A stretch of 22,384 nucleotides of DNA from Betaproteobacteria bacterium (GTDB lineage: Bacteria; Pseudomonadota; Gammaproteobacteria; Burkholderiales; SG8-39), in the NCBI GenBank assembly GCA_019237595.1, contig JAFAGU010000185.1:1-22384 (forward strand), read 5' to 3'. The position numbers and the translations under genes are program-made. The notes under the pieces are model-generated. The model was not told the DNA's origin and did not search any database. It worked only from the letters and a program-made list of their open reading frames with translations. Of this stretch, positions 9,818 through 17,062 are shown in pieces. Numbering within the stretch: position 1 is the stretch's first letter; each line of letters opens with the position of its first letter.

Positions 9818-10318
9818 TCAACCCGTGCTGGCGCCGGAGCGGCGGATCCGCTCGACGAGCTCGGTAGTCGAGCGCCCGTGCTCGAACGCGATGGAGACGC
9901 CGCGCCCTCCCCAGGAGCGCGCCTCGGCGGCGCCGACGATCCTTTCCACGGGCCAGTCCCCGCCCTTGGCGACGACCTCCGGCCGGCACGCCTCGATGAG
10001 GCGGAGCGGCGTGTCTTCGGAAAACCACGTAACTGCGCTCACCGATTCCAGAGCCGCGGCGACGGCAAGGCGATCTTCGAGCGGGTTGAGCGGCCGCTCC
10101 GGCCCCTTGGCCAGGCGCCGCGCGGACGCATCGTCGTTCAGGGCGAGGAGAAGGCTCGCCCCGAGCGCCCTGGCGCGCGCAAGGTAAGTCACATGGCCGC
10201 GGTGCAGGAGGTCGAAGACGCCGTTCGTAAATACGAGCGGTCGAGCGAGCCCAGCCAGCCAGCGCTGCAGCTGCGCCGGGTCGTGGATCTTTCGCGCGAA
10301 GGTCGGGTCAGGAGCCAG
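9818..10318 (-). CDS. rfaE2: ADP-heptose synthase, cytidylyltransferase-fold domain (RfaE2 / HldE C-domain); non-canonical start
   Basis: Adenylyltransferase that makes ADP-glycero-manno-heptose from heptose-1-phosphate and ATP for the LPS inner core. The conserved FTNGVFDLLHRGHVTYLA includes the nucleotide-binding HxGH (HRGH). It is followed by RPLNPLEDRLAVAAALESV, the GGDW motif and a C-terminal RSTTELVERIR, all typical of the stand-alone RfaE2 form. The first canonical start is GTG at 10192, after the HRGH motif, so it cannot make a working enzyme. No ATG, GTG or TTG is in frame upstream as far as I traced. CTG at 10318, overlapping the stop of the BON gene, gives 166 aa, a normal length; ATC at 10288 is the other option. 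gmhA two genes upstream supplies the same pathway. Confidence 0.87.
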   Translation of the reverse strand: MAPDPTFARKIHDPAQLQRWLAGLARPLVFTNGVFDLLHRGHVTYLARARALGASLLLALNDDASARRLAKGPERPLNPLEDRLAVAAALESVSAVTWFSEDTPLRLIEACRPEVVAKGGDWPVERIVGAAEARSWGGRGVSIAFEHGRSTTELVERIRRSGASTG

Positions 10319-10961
10319 GCTTTGTCTTCGCCGCGTCGCCCCCCGCCCGGGCGCGCGGCCGGCAGACCTCGTCCGTCGGCTGGCAATACTCGAAGATCTT
10401 GACCACCTTGCGCACGCCGCCGGTCGTGCGGGCCACTTGCACCGCCTCGTCCGCCTCCTTCTCCGTGACGACGCCCATCAGGTACACGACGCCGGCTTCG
10501 GTGGCGACCTTCACGTGCACCGGGTTCACTTTCGCGGCATCGAGGAGCCTCGCCTTGACCTTGGAGGTGGTGAAGCTGTCCCCCGCGCGGCTCGCCATCG
10601 AGCTCGGCAGGCCCGCCTGCACGTCGTTCGACACGCCGCGCACATTCGGCACGGCGAGGGCGATCTTCTCGATCTCCTGCCGGGCCGCCTCGTCGGGCGC
10701 CTCGCCTGTGAGGAGCGCAAAGCGGTTGTACGCGTTCACGTTGAGGTGCACCTTGTCCCCGAACCGCTCGGCGACGCGGTTCGAGATGCGAAGCTCGATC
10801 GCCTCGTCGTCGATCTGCGTCCCGGGGCTGCGCCGATCTTCGAAGGCGGTCATCGCGCCCCCCGCGGCCGCGCCGAAGAGCGCGACTTCGCATCCGGGCA
10901 AGACGACCGCGGCGCCAAGGACCAGCACGCCACGCCCGACCGCGCACATGCGTTGCTTCAT
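10308..10961 (-). CDS. BON-domain outer-membrane lipoprotein, DolP/YraP-like
   Basis: Lipoprotein of 217 aa. A signal peptide with lipobox LPGC puts the lipidated cysteine at residue 24, followed by EV, which favours sorting to the outer membrane. A Gly/Ala segment leads into two BON domains at about 50-117 and 126-192; BON domains bind phospholipid or other envelope components. E. coli DolP has the same layout and supports envelope integrity. A polar tail of about 24 residues follows the usual end at KIFEY. ATG at 10961 overlaps the gmhA stop as ATGA and has GGGGAG upstream, so translation is probably coupled. Placement after yraN and gmhA matches the E. coli yraN-diaA-dolP order. Confidence 0.92.
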   Translation of the reverse strand: MKQRMCAVGRGVLVLGAAVVLPGCEVALFGAAAGGAMTAFEDRRSPGTQIDDEAIELRISNRVAERFGDKVHLNVNAYNRFALLTGEAPDEAARQEIEKIALAVPNVRGVSNDVQAGLPSSMASRAGDSFTTSKVKARLLDAAKVNPVHVKVATEAGVVYLMGVVTEKEADEAVQVARTTGGVRKVVKIFEYCQPTDEVCRPRARAGGDAAKTKPGS

Positions 10962-11587
10962 GAGCTCCCCAGCATCTCGAGATCGATGATGTCGCACAGG
11001 CAATGCAGGACGAGCAAGTGGACTTCCTGGATGCGCGCGGTCTTCTTGTGCGGCACGCACACGTGCACGTCCTGCCCGGAAAGAAGCGGCGCCATCTTTC
11101 CGCCGGCATTGCCGGTGAGCGCGACGACCGGGAGGCTCGCGTCGTGTGCCGCGCGGATCGCCGCCAGGATGCTCGGAGAGTTGCCGCTGGTCGAGATGGC
11201 GATCAGCACGTCTCCGGCCCGCGCGAGCGCCTGCACCTGCTTCGCGAAGACCTGCTCGTACGCATAGTCGTTCGCGATGGAGGTGAGGGTGGAGCTGTCG
11301 GTCGTGAGCGCGATGGCGGCAAGCGGCGCGCGCTCCCGCTCGAAGCGGTTCACAAGTTCCGCGGCGAAATGCTGCGCGTCGGCCGCGGAGCCACCATTGC
11401 CACAGGCGAGCGCCTTGCCTCCGGCCCGCAGGCTCGCGGCGAGCAGCCGCCCGGCGCGCTCGATCGGCGCGGAAAGGACGGAAGAAGCAGAGAGCTTGAG
11501 GTTCGCGCTTTCTTCGAAGTGCGCAGCGATGCGCTGGCTCACGCTCTCGGGGCTTGCGCGGGCCGGTGCGCCCTCCTGGCGATTCAT
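10958..11587 (-). CDS. gmhA: SIS-domain phosphoheptose isomerase (GmhA type, DiaA-like position)
   Basis: Predicted to convert sedoheptulose-7-phosphate to heptose-7-phosphate, the first step of ADP-heptose synthesis. The 209 aa product has the SIS signature CGNGGSAADAQHF at 62-74 and STSGNS at 132-137. The zinc-site residues described for GmhA enzymes are all present with the right spacing: His73, Glu77, Gln187 and His195. E. coli DiaA, which sits in the same yra context, has Ser in place of that Glu, so an active isomerase is favoured here. A DnaA-binding role like DiaA cannot be excluded. ATG at 11587 has no strong ribosome site. The gene ends in an ATGA overlap with the BON lipoprotein gene. 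Confidence 0.9.
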   Translation of the reverse strand: MNRQEGAPARASPESVSQRIAAHFEESANLKLSASSVLSAPIERAGRLLAASLRAGGKALACGNGGSAADAQHFAAELVNRFERERAPLAAIALTTDSSTLTSIANDYAYEQVFAKQVQALARAGDVLIAISTSGNSPSILAAIRAAHDASLPVVALTGNAGGKMAPLLSGQDVHVCVPHKKTARIQEVHLLVLHCLCDIIDLEMLGSS

Positions 11588-11606
11588 GGCGAAAAATTCT
11601 ACACCG

Positions 11607-11987
11607 TCAATCCATTAGAACTTCGAACTCCAGGCGCCGCGCCGGATTCGGGTGATCGGTGAGCCGGCTGATGCGCGCGTGGAGAGAAGCGCCGCGATCG
11701 AGCGCCCACGCAAGCGCGGCGTTCTGGCGACGCGGCACGTAGCCGAGCTTGCGCCCGCGCCACCACACGCTCACTGCCTGCCCGTCGTACGGATTGTCCG
11801 GCTCCCGGGCGAGCTGCAGCGTGTCGCCCAGCCTGAGCTCCGCCCAGACGATGGCCGCTTCGTGATAGCGAAATCCCGCGAGCGGCGAGCTCTGGACGAG
11901 CATGCGCACGGCCGGCCCTTCGGCCGCCGCGAAAGACGCGCAGGCAGCGCACCAGGCAGCGACGATCAGGCTATTCCGTAAAGGCAT
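11607..11987 (-). CDS. Exported HIRAN-domain protein
   Basis: A 126 aa protein made of a signal peptide (MPLRNSLIVAAWCAACASFAAA, cut near residue 22) and a single HIRAN domain. The HIRAN pattern is seen in VQSSPLAGFRYHEA, then LRLGDTLQLAREPDNPYDGQAV, then VWWRGRKLGYVPRRQNAALAWAL. HIRAN domains are best known in DNA-repair helicases such as HLTF, where they bind 3' DNA ends; stand-alone exported versions have no known role that I can state. ATG at 11987 lies inside yraN (17-base overlap), which fits translational coupling. The reading frame extends further upstream inside yraN, but that part is a shadow. The gene is followed by gmhA after 19 bases. Confidence 0.85.
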   Translation of the reverse strand: MPLRNSLIVAAWCAACASFAAAEGPAVRMLVQSSPLAGFRYHEAAIVWAELRLGDTLQLAREPDNPYDGQAVSVWWRGRKLGYVPRRQNAALAWALDRGASLHARISRLTDHPNPARRLEFEVLMD

Positions 11988-12303
11988 TGCGCACCCATTC
12001 GATCCGCACCGGGTCGACGAGGAAAACGTCGAACCGGCAGGCGGCTTCGGGACGGCGCGTGAGGTAGAGGCGGGCGGCGGCAAGGAGTCGAGCCTGCTTC
12101 GCGAGCGTGACGCTTTCCGCCGCGCCGCCAAAGCTGCGGGCGCTGCGCATGCGCACTTCGGCGAACACCAGCGTGTCGCCCTCCTCCGCGATCAGGTCGA
12201 TCTCGCCGTGCCGGCAACGCCAGTTGCGCTCGACCAGGCGAAGCCCTGCGGCGCGAAGCAGGTCCGCGCACAACGCTTCGGCTCGCGCTCCGGCGCCGTT
12301 CAT
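11971..12303 (-). CDS. yraN: YraN family protein (UPF0102), putative nuclease fold
   Basis: A 110 aa member of UPF0102, a small restriction-endonuclease-like fold whose function is not known. The signature is visible: Glu near residue 9, GEIDLIAEEGDTLVFAEVRMR at about 33-53 with the Asp and Glu of a PD-(D/E)XK-like site, and a C-terminal FDVFLVDP strand. ATG at 12303 is 46 bases from the divergent rsmI start. First gene of the seven-gene minus-strand run; its end overlaps the HIRAN gene. The yraN-rsmI pairing is a widespread arrangement in Proteobacteria. Confidence 0.93.
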   Translation of the reverse strand: MNGAGARAEALCADLLRAAGLRLVERNWRCRHGEIDLIAEEGDTLVFAEVRMRSARSFGGAAESVTLAKQARLLAAARLYLTRRPEAACRFDVFLVDPVRIEWVRNAFTE

Positions 12304-12349
12304 GGCAGGCTTAACGATTCCTCGCCCAGCCCGGTTGACGATCGCCTCA

Positions 12350-13204
12350 ATGCCCCGCGGAACGCTCTACGTCGTCGCCACCCCGCTCGGCAACCTCGCC
12401 GACCTCAGCCCGAGGGCGGCGCAAACGCTCGCGTCGGTCGACCTCATTGCCTGCGAGGACACCCGCGTGAGCCGCACGCTGCTCGCGCGCCATGGCATCG
12501 ACCGGCCGCTCGTCGCGCTTCACGAACACAACGAGCGCCGATCCGCGCGCGAGCTGATCGCCCGGCTGCGCGAGGGGAAGACCGTCGCTCTCATCAGCGA
12601 TGCCGGGACGCCGGCCGTCTCCGATCCGGGCGCGCATCTCGTCGAGGAAGCGCATCGGGCCGGAATTACCGTGAGTCCCATCCCCGGACCGAGCGCCATC
12701 GCCGCGGCCTACTCGGCCTCCGGATTCGAGGGCGGGTTTCTTTTCGCGGGCTTCCTGCCTGCCGGCGGCGTCGAAAGGCGCCGTGCCATCGAAGCGCTGG
12801 CGGGATCGCTGCCAGTCATCCTCTTCGAGGCGCCGCATCGCATCGCGCGCACCCTTTCCGACCTGCTCGCACGCTTTGGCGCCGAGCGGCCGATCGTCAT
12901 CGGACGCGAATTGACGAAAAAATTCGAGGAAGTCACGCGGCTTTCGCTCGGCGATGCGCCGGCATGGCTCGAGGCGGAGCCGCGCCGTCGGCAGGGGGAA
13001 TTCGTCCTCGTGCTCGGGCCCGGCGAGGCCGCGTCCCGCGCTGCGGCTGCCGACATCGACGCGATTCTCGATGCGCTGCTTGAAGCGCTGCCGCCGAGCG
13101 AGGCCGCTCGGATCGCAGCGCGAGTAACGGGGCTGCCGAAGAAGGATCTCTACCGCCGGGCGCTCGCGCGCCGCACGCCGGGAGACCCCGCGTCCGGCCA
13201 GTAG
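12350..13204 (+). CDS. rsmI: 16S rRNA (cytidine1402-2'-O)-methyltransferase
   Basis: Tetrapyrrole-methylase-fold enzyme that adds the 2'-O-methyl group of m4Cm1402 in 16S rRNA using S-adenosylmethionine, acting on the small ribosomal subunit. The 284 aa product has the family motifs GTLYVVATPLGNLADLS at the N-terminus and CEDTR at about 36-40. SDAGTPAVSDPG, PIPGPSA and RELTKKFEE follow in order. A short Ala-rich helical region follows the methylase domain, ending with the KKDLYRRAL motif that RsmI proteins share. ATG at 12350 gives the standard MPRGTLYVVATP start. The frame is open further upstream through yraN, but that part has no homology I recognise. pyrC begins ten bases after its stop. 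Confidence 0.95.
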   Translation: MPRGTLYVVATPLGNLADLSPRAAQTLASVDLIACEDTRVSRTLLARHGIDRPLVALHEHNERRSARELIARLREGKTVALISDAGTPAVSDPGAHLVEEAHRAGITVSPIPGPSAIAAAYSASGFEGGFLFAGFLPAGGVERRRAIEALAGSLPVILFEAPHRIARTLSDLLARFGAERPIVIGRELTKKFEEVTRLSLGDAPAWLEAEPRRRQGEFVLVLGPGEAASRAAAADIDAILDALLEALPPSEAARIAARVTGLPKKDLYRRALARRTPGDPASGQ

Positions 13205-13214
13205 AATTCGCCTC

Positions 13215-14246
13215 ATGGATCGGCTGACGCTGCGCAAGCCCGACGACTGGCACCTGCACCTGCGCGACGGCACCGCACTGGCGGCAGTCGTAGGCGACAC
13301 CGCGCGCCGGTTTGCGCGCGCCATCGTCATGCCGAACCTCAAGCCGGCAGTGCGTACGACGCAGCAGGCACTGCACTATCGCGATCGCATTCTCTCGGCG
13401 CTGCCTGAAGGAGCGGAATTCGAGCCGCTGATGACGCTCTACCTCACCGACGACACGCCCTCCGAGGAGATCTCGCGTGCCAAGCTTTCCGGCCGGATCT
13501 TCGGCGTGAAGCTCTACCCCGCCGGCGCGACGACCAATTCGGCGGAAGGGGTGACGCGGCTCTCGCGCTGCTTCCACACGCTTGAGCGGATGCAGGAGCT
13601 CGGCATGCCGCTCCTCGTCCACGGCGAATCGACCGACCCGGCGATCGACGTCTTCGACCGCGAGAAGGCATTCCTCGAGGAAGTGCTCGGGCCGTTGCTC
13701 GAGCGCTTCCCTACGCTGAAGGTCGTCCTCGAGCACATCACGACGCGGGACGCCGCGCAGTTCGTCGAGGTCACCGGGCCCAACGTCGCCGCCACGATCA
13801 CGGCGCATCACCTGCTCATGAACCGCAACGCGCTCTTCATGGGCGGCCTGCGCCCGCACCATTACTGCGTGCCCGTCCTGAAGCGCGAGCAGCACCGCGA
13901 GGCGCTCGTGGAAGCAGCGACCTCCGGCAGTCCGAAGTTTTTCCTCGGCACGGACAGCGCCCCGCACGCCCAGGCAGCGAAGGAGGCGTCCTGCGGCTGC
14001 GCAGGCATCTACACGGCCCACGCCGCCCTCGAGCTGTATGCCACGGCGTTCGAAGAAGCCGGCGCGCTCGATCGCCTGGAGGGATTTGCGAGCCTGCACG
14101 GGCCAGGTTTCTACGGGCTTCCGGTGAACGACGGGCGCGTGACGCTCGTCCGGGAGGAATGGACCGTCCCGCATACGCTGGCGTACGGCGACGATCGCCT
14201 CGTGCCGCTGAGGGCCGGCGAGACGGTTGCTTGGAAGCTCACCTAG
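13215..14246 (+). CDS. pyrC: Dihydroorotase, class II
   Basis: Zinc enzyme that cyclises N-carbamoyl-aspartate to dihydroorotate, the third step of pyrimidine synthesis. The 343 aa length matches the E. coli PyrC class. Metal ligands and active-site residues are visible: His13 and His15 (WHLHLRDG), Lys99 (carboxylated lysine, in VKLYPAGATTNS), His136 (HGE), His174 (EHITT) and Asp247 (GTDSAPH). ATG at 13215 begins the conserved LTLRKPDDWHLH segment. A TAGAAT overlapping the rsmI stop just upstream is probably chance. The downstream DUF3025 gene overlaps its end by about 16 bases if it starts at TTG 14231. Confidence 0.97.
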   Translation: MDRLTLRKPDDWHLHLRDGTALAAVVGDTARRFARAIVMPNLKPAVRTTQQALHYRDRILSALPEGAEFEPLMTLYLTDDTPSEEISRAKLSGRIFGVKLYPAGATTNSAEGVTRLSRCFHTLERMQELGMPLLVHGESTDPAIDVFDREKAFLEEVLGPLLERFPTLKVVLEHITTRDAAQFVEVTGPNVAATITAHHLLMNRNALFMGGLRPHHYCVPVLKREQHREALVEAATSGSPKFFLGTDSAPHAQAAKEASCGCAGIYTAHAALELYATAFEEAGALDRLEGFASLHGPGFYGLPVNDGRVTLVREEWTVPHTLAYGDDRLVPLRAGETVAWKLT

Positions 14247-15055
14247 AGCATCCGGCGTTCCGGCCGATGCGGCCATGGCTCGAGCGGCTCGCCGATCCCC
14301 CGCACGCCAGCCTTTCCGAGCTGAACGCGCTGGCCGAAGAACGCAGCATCACCGTGCTCTGCGGCGCTCCCGTTCGCTTCGTCGCTCCATCGACCGCGCG
14401 CGCAGGTTATGGTGCCTACGAGCGCCGGGTGTTCGACACCGGCTGTGTCGAGACGCGGCAGGAGAACCTGCACGACGTTTTCAACGCGCTTGCCTGGCTC
14501 GCCTTCCCCCGCACCAAGGCCGCGCTCAATGCCCGCCATGTCGATGCGCTCCCCCGCGAAGGGCACCGCCGCGGCTCGCTCCGCGACTTGCTGACGCTGC
14601 TCGACGAAGGCGGGGCGCTTGTAGGCCGCGCGGACGATCTCGCGGCCGAGCTCGTACGACGCAGGGACTGGAGAACGCTCTTCCTAGATCGACGCCAGCA
14701 CGCGGAGCGGCTCGAAGTTTCGGTTCTCGGGCATGCGGTGCTCGAGCAGGCGCTCGCGCCCTGGCCGGGGATCACGTGCAAGGCGCTCTTTCTGCCGCCC
14801 GGGCCACCGGATGAGCAGGCGGCGAAGTGGATCATGGCCCTGCCCCCGGACGCCGCTCCCCGAGATCTTCCGGCGCTGCCGGTGTTCGGGCTTCCGGGGT
14901 GGTGGCCGGTGCAGGACGAGGCCTTCTACGGCGACTCCCGCTACTTTCGTCCGGCGCCCGGGCCCACCGCTAAAATGCCCTCCGGGAGTCGGCCAGGCAG
15001 CCGCTATGGCGACATAGAGGAAAGTCCGGGCTCCGCAGAGCGGGATGCAGGGTAA
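14231..15055 (+). CDS. DUF3025 family protein whose reading frame ends inside rnpB
   Basis: A conserved protein of unknown function with the DUF3025 pattern: HPAFRPMRPWLERL, LNALAEERSI, RFVAP, then QENLHDVFNALAWLAFPRTKAALNARH. RGSLRDLLTLLDEGGALV, RRDWRTLF and a C-terminal GWWPVQDEAFYGDSRYFRP complete it. No signal peptide or membrane helix is seen. TTG at 14231 starts directly before LEAHLEHPAF and overlaps the pyrC stop; ATG at 14159, well inside pyrC, is less likely. Homologues as I remember them end shortly after YFRP. Here the frame stays open through the rnpB promoter, and the last 23 codons lie within mature RNase P RNA sequence before a TAA at 15053. Coupled expression with pyrC is plausible. 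Confidence 0.85.
   Translation: MEAHLEHPAFRPMRPWLERLADPPHASLSELNALAEERSITVLCGAPVRFVAPSTARAGYGAYERRVFDTGCVETRQENLHDVFNALAWLAFPRTKAALNARHVDALPREGHRRGSLRDLLTLLDEGGALVGRADDLAAELVRRRDWRTLFLDRRQHAERLEVSVLGHAVLEQALAPWPGITCKALFLPPGPPDEQAAKWIMALPPDAAPRDLPALPVFGLPGWWPVQDEAFYGDSRYFRPAPGPTAKMPSGSRPGSRYGDIEESPGSAERDAG
14971..14976 (+). promoter_or_regulatory. Probable -10 element of rnpB
   Basis: TAAAAT seven bases before the first base of the RNase P RNA P1 helix. It lies within the DUF3025 reading frame. The -35 region is not well defined; TTTCGT at 14945-14950 is a weak match at long spacing. Confidence 0.5.
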
Positions 15056-15345
15056 CGCCCTGGCACGGCGACGTGACGAAGAGGGCCACAGAGACGAGTC
15101 CGGCCGCGCTTTCCGCAAGGCAAGCCGGCCGGGGTGAAACGCGGCAACCTCCATCCGGAGCAACACCAAATAGGCAAGCGTGGCGCCCGGGCGAAAGCCC
15201 CCGCCGCGGCCGGCTCGGCCGAGGCTTGCGGGTAGGTGGCTAGAGCCGGGGGGTAACTCCCGGCCCAGAGGAATGGCTGCCCCGCCCGGCCGGGGCTCGC
15301 CCCGGCCGGGCGCGACAGAACCCGGCTTACGGCCGTCTCCCGCTT
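14984..15345 (+). ncRNA. rnpB: RNase P RNA, bacterial type A
   Basis: Catalytic RNA of RNase P, which removes 5' leaders from pre-tRNA. The 5' conserved core GAGGAAAGTCCGGGCTCC is near 15016-15033. The 3' core ACAGAACCCGGCTTA is near 15315-15329, and these pair as helix P4. The internal CGGAGCAACACCAAATAGG signature is near 15156-15174, and GAGGAATGGCTGCC near 15268-15281. The ends form P1: GGGAGTCGGCC at 14984-14994 pairs with GGCCGTCTCCC at 15331-15341 with one U-U mismatch. That pairing sets the mature ends within a few bases. No poly-T terminator is visible after it. Confidence 0.96.
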
Positions 15346-15439
15346 TCATCAGCGGCCTCGTTGCGCGCCCCTCGCCGCGGGGGAATAATGGTCGGATTTG
15401 AGGGGGAGGGCAGCGGGCGTCCCGCCGGCTGTCCCGCGC

Positions 15440-16387
15440 GTGCAGGCTCGACTCAACCACAACGACGTCACGAACCGTGTAAACGTCGAGGACTCGGCGC
15501 GGGTGCGCGACGAGGTCCTCGCTTTGTTCGCGGCCCGCTACCCGGGCGAGGACTTCGCGCCGCTCGCCTGCGCGTTCGACGATTTCGACGCCCTCTTCCG
15601 CGGCGAGTACCCCGGCTACCTCGCCTGCGACACGCTCTACCACGACCTGCGGCACACGCTCGACATGTCGCTGGCCATGGCGCGCCTCATCGACGGCCAC
15701 GATCGGACGAGCGCCGAGCCCGACCGCCTCGGGGCAAGGCGCGCGATGCTCGGAGTGCTCGTGGCGCTCCTCCACGACTGCGGTTACCTTAAGCGCAGCT
15801 CCGAGGTGCGGGTCGAGAACGGCGCGGTGTTCACGAAGGTGCACGTGAGCCGCAGCGCCGACTTCATCTCGGCCTACCTGCCCATGCTGGGCTTCGGCGC
15901 CGAGGCGCCGACCGCGTCGAAGCTCGTGCATTTCACCGGCTATGAGATGGACGTCGACGACATCCAGATCGCCGACCCGCGCGATCGCATGCTTGGCTGC
16001 CTCGTCGGCACGGCGGACCTGATCGGCCAGATGTCGGATCGCATGTATCTCGAAAAATGCCGCGAGTTCCTCTACAAGGAGTTCGTCTTCGGCCAGATCG
16101 CGCGGGAAACGCTCGCGGACGGCCGCGAGGTCGTGCGCTACGCGTCTCCCGAGGACCTGATCCTCAAGACGCCCGGCTTCTACCAGTACGTGGCGCGCGC
16201 GCGGATCGACAACAAGCTGGGCCAGGCAGACCGCTTCGTCGAGGCGCACTTCGACGGCGCAAACCCGTACCAGTCCGAGATCGACCGCAACATGCGGTTC
16301 CTCCGCGATGCGATCGACACCTCCGACCTCGCGCGGCTGCGCCGCGCCTGCTACTCGCTCTCCTCGAAAGCGCGCCATGCCGCCTGA
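15440..16387 (+). CDS. HD-domain metal-dependent phosphohydrolase family protein
   Basis: A cytoplasmic protein of 315 aa with an HD-type metal site. Ligand candidates are His68 and His72 (LYHDLRHTLD), His112-Asp113 (LLHDCGYL), His135 (KVHVSRSADF) and His164 (VHFTGYE), followed by a conserved LVGTADLIGQMSDRMYLEKCREFLYKEF helix region. This is an HD phosphohydrolase fold, but no GYP or GGDEF module is present and the substrate is unknown. Start choice is uncertain. GTG at 15440 begins close to the NRVNVEDSARVRDEV segment, while TTG at 15398 would add 14 residues; neither has a clear ribosome site. It follows rnpB by about 95 bases and precedes the PAS gene by 90. Confidence 0.85.
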   Translation: MQARLNHNDVTNRVNVEDSARVRDEVLALFAARYPGEDFAPLACAFDDFDALFRGEYPGYLACDTLYHDLRHTLDMSLAMARLIDGHDRTSAEPDRLGARRAMLGVLVALLHDCGYLKRSSEVRVENGAVFTKVHVSRSADFISAYLPMLGFGAEAPTASKLVHFTGYEMDVDDIQIADPRDRMLGCLVGTADLIGQMSDRMYLEKCREFLYKEFVFGQIARETLADGREVVRYASPEDLILKTPGFYQYVARARIDNKLGQADRFVEAHFDGANPYQSEIDRNMRFLRDAIDTSDLARLRRACYSLSSKARHAA

Positions 16388-16477
16388 TGTGGGATTTGTC
16401 ACGCCGCGCGATAAATACCCGAACCCCTGTAGCGGATGCCGCTTGCCGAGGTGGCGCATTCATGGGACAAGGGCCGC

Positions 16478-17062
16478 ATGAACGCTCCCGGCAAGCCGGC
16501 AAGGCCAGAGCACGCGCCGGCGCTCTCGCGCCTGCTCGCGGAGTGCGCGCTCTCGCGCGCCGCGCTGGCAGCCTGCGGCGTGCCGCTCGCGCTGGTCGAC
16601 GCACGCGCCAGGGTGCCCACGGTGAGCTACGTGAATCCCGCGTTCGAGACCTTCTTCGGGTACCGGGAATCCGAGGCGCTCGGGCGCACGCCGGCGGCGC
16701 TGCTCTTCCATGGCGACAATGCGCTCGCCTCGCGGCTTCTCGGCGAATCGCCGAGGCGCTGGGAGCTCGCCGCCTGGGGCAAGGACGGCAGCGTGCGGCC
16801 AATCGAGGTGGCTGCAACGCTGCTGCGCGACAGCGAAGGCGCCCCATCGCACTGGATCATGGCGTTCTCCGACCGCTCCGAGCTCGAGCGGCTCCGCGCC
16901 GAGGTGGAATCGCTGAAAGCCCTCGCGGCCGCGAGCCTAGGCGTCCGCCTCGAGCCTGCGGACGAGCCAGCGCGCGGTCCTCAGGAGCCGCGCATCGAAA
17001 TTCCGCCTTCCGACGAGCTGCACGCCGATCGGCAGCCCGTCCGATCCCTGGAGAAGCGGTAG
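16478..17062 (+). CDS. Single PAS-domain protein
   Basis: A small soluble sensor-like protein of 194 aa with one PAS domain at about residues 28-132. The domain is marked by YVNPAFETFFGYRESEALGRTP, then WGKDGSVRPIEVAATLLRDSEG and HWIMAFSDRSE. A short charged helix, ELERLRAEVESLKALAAA (about 135-152), could form a coiled coil for dimerisation or an output partner. No kinase, GGDEF or DNA-binding output is fused, so it may act through a partner protein. The Pro/Glu-rich tail from about residue 155 is encoded opposite the 3' end of the amidase gene and has no recognisable fold. ATG at 16478, with AGGG upstream, is preferred to ATG at 16436. Confidence 0.8.
   Translation: MNAPGKPARPEHAPALSRLLAECALSRAALAACGVPLALVDARARVPTVSYVNPAFETFFGYRESEALGRTPAALLFHGDNALASRLLGESPRRWELAAWGKDGSVRPIEVAATLLRDSEGAPSHWIMAFSDRSELERLRAEVESLKALAAASLGVRLEPADEPARGPQEPRIEIPPSDELHADRQPVRSLEKR

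Noticed and set aside
13203..13208. TAGAAT as a pyrC promoter for a leaderless transcript
   Set aside because: It overlaps the rsmI stop codon, has no -35 partner and sits too close to the ATG for a normal leader.
14159..14230. ATG start for the DUF3025 gene inside pyrC
   Set aside because: The extra 24 residues are pyrC codons in another frame, Arg-rich and without DUF3025 resemblance.
15368..15386. CCCC/GGGG inverted repeat after rnpB as a terminator
   Set aside because: Short stem with no T-run after it, and further downstream than expected from the P1 helix end.
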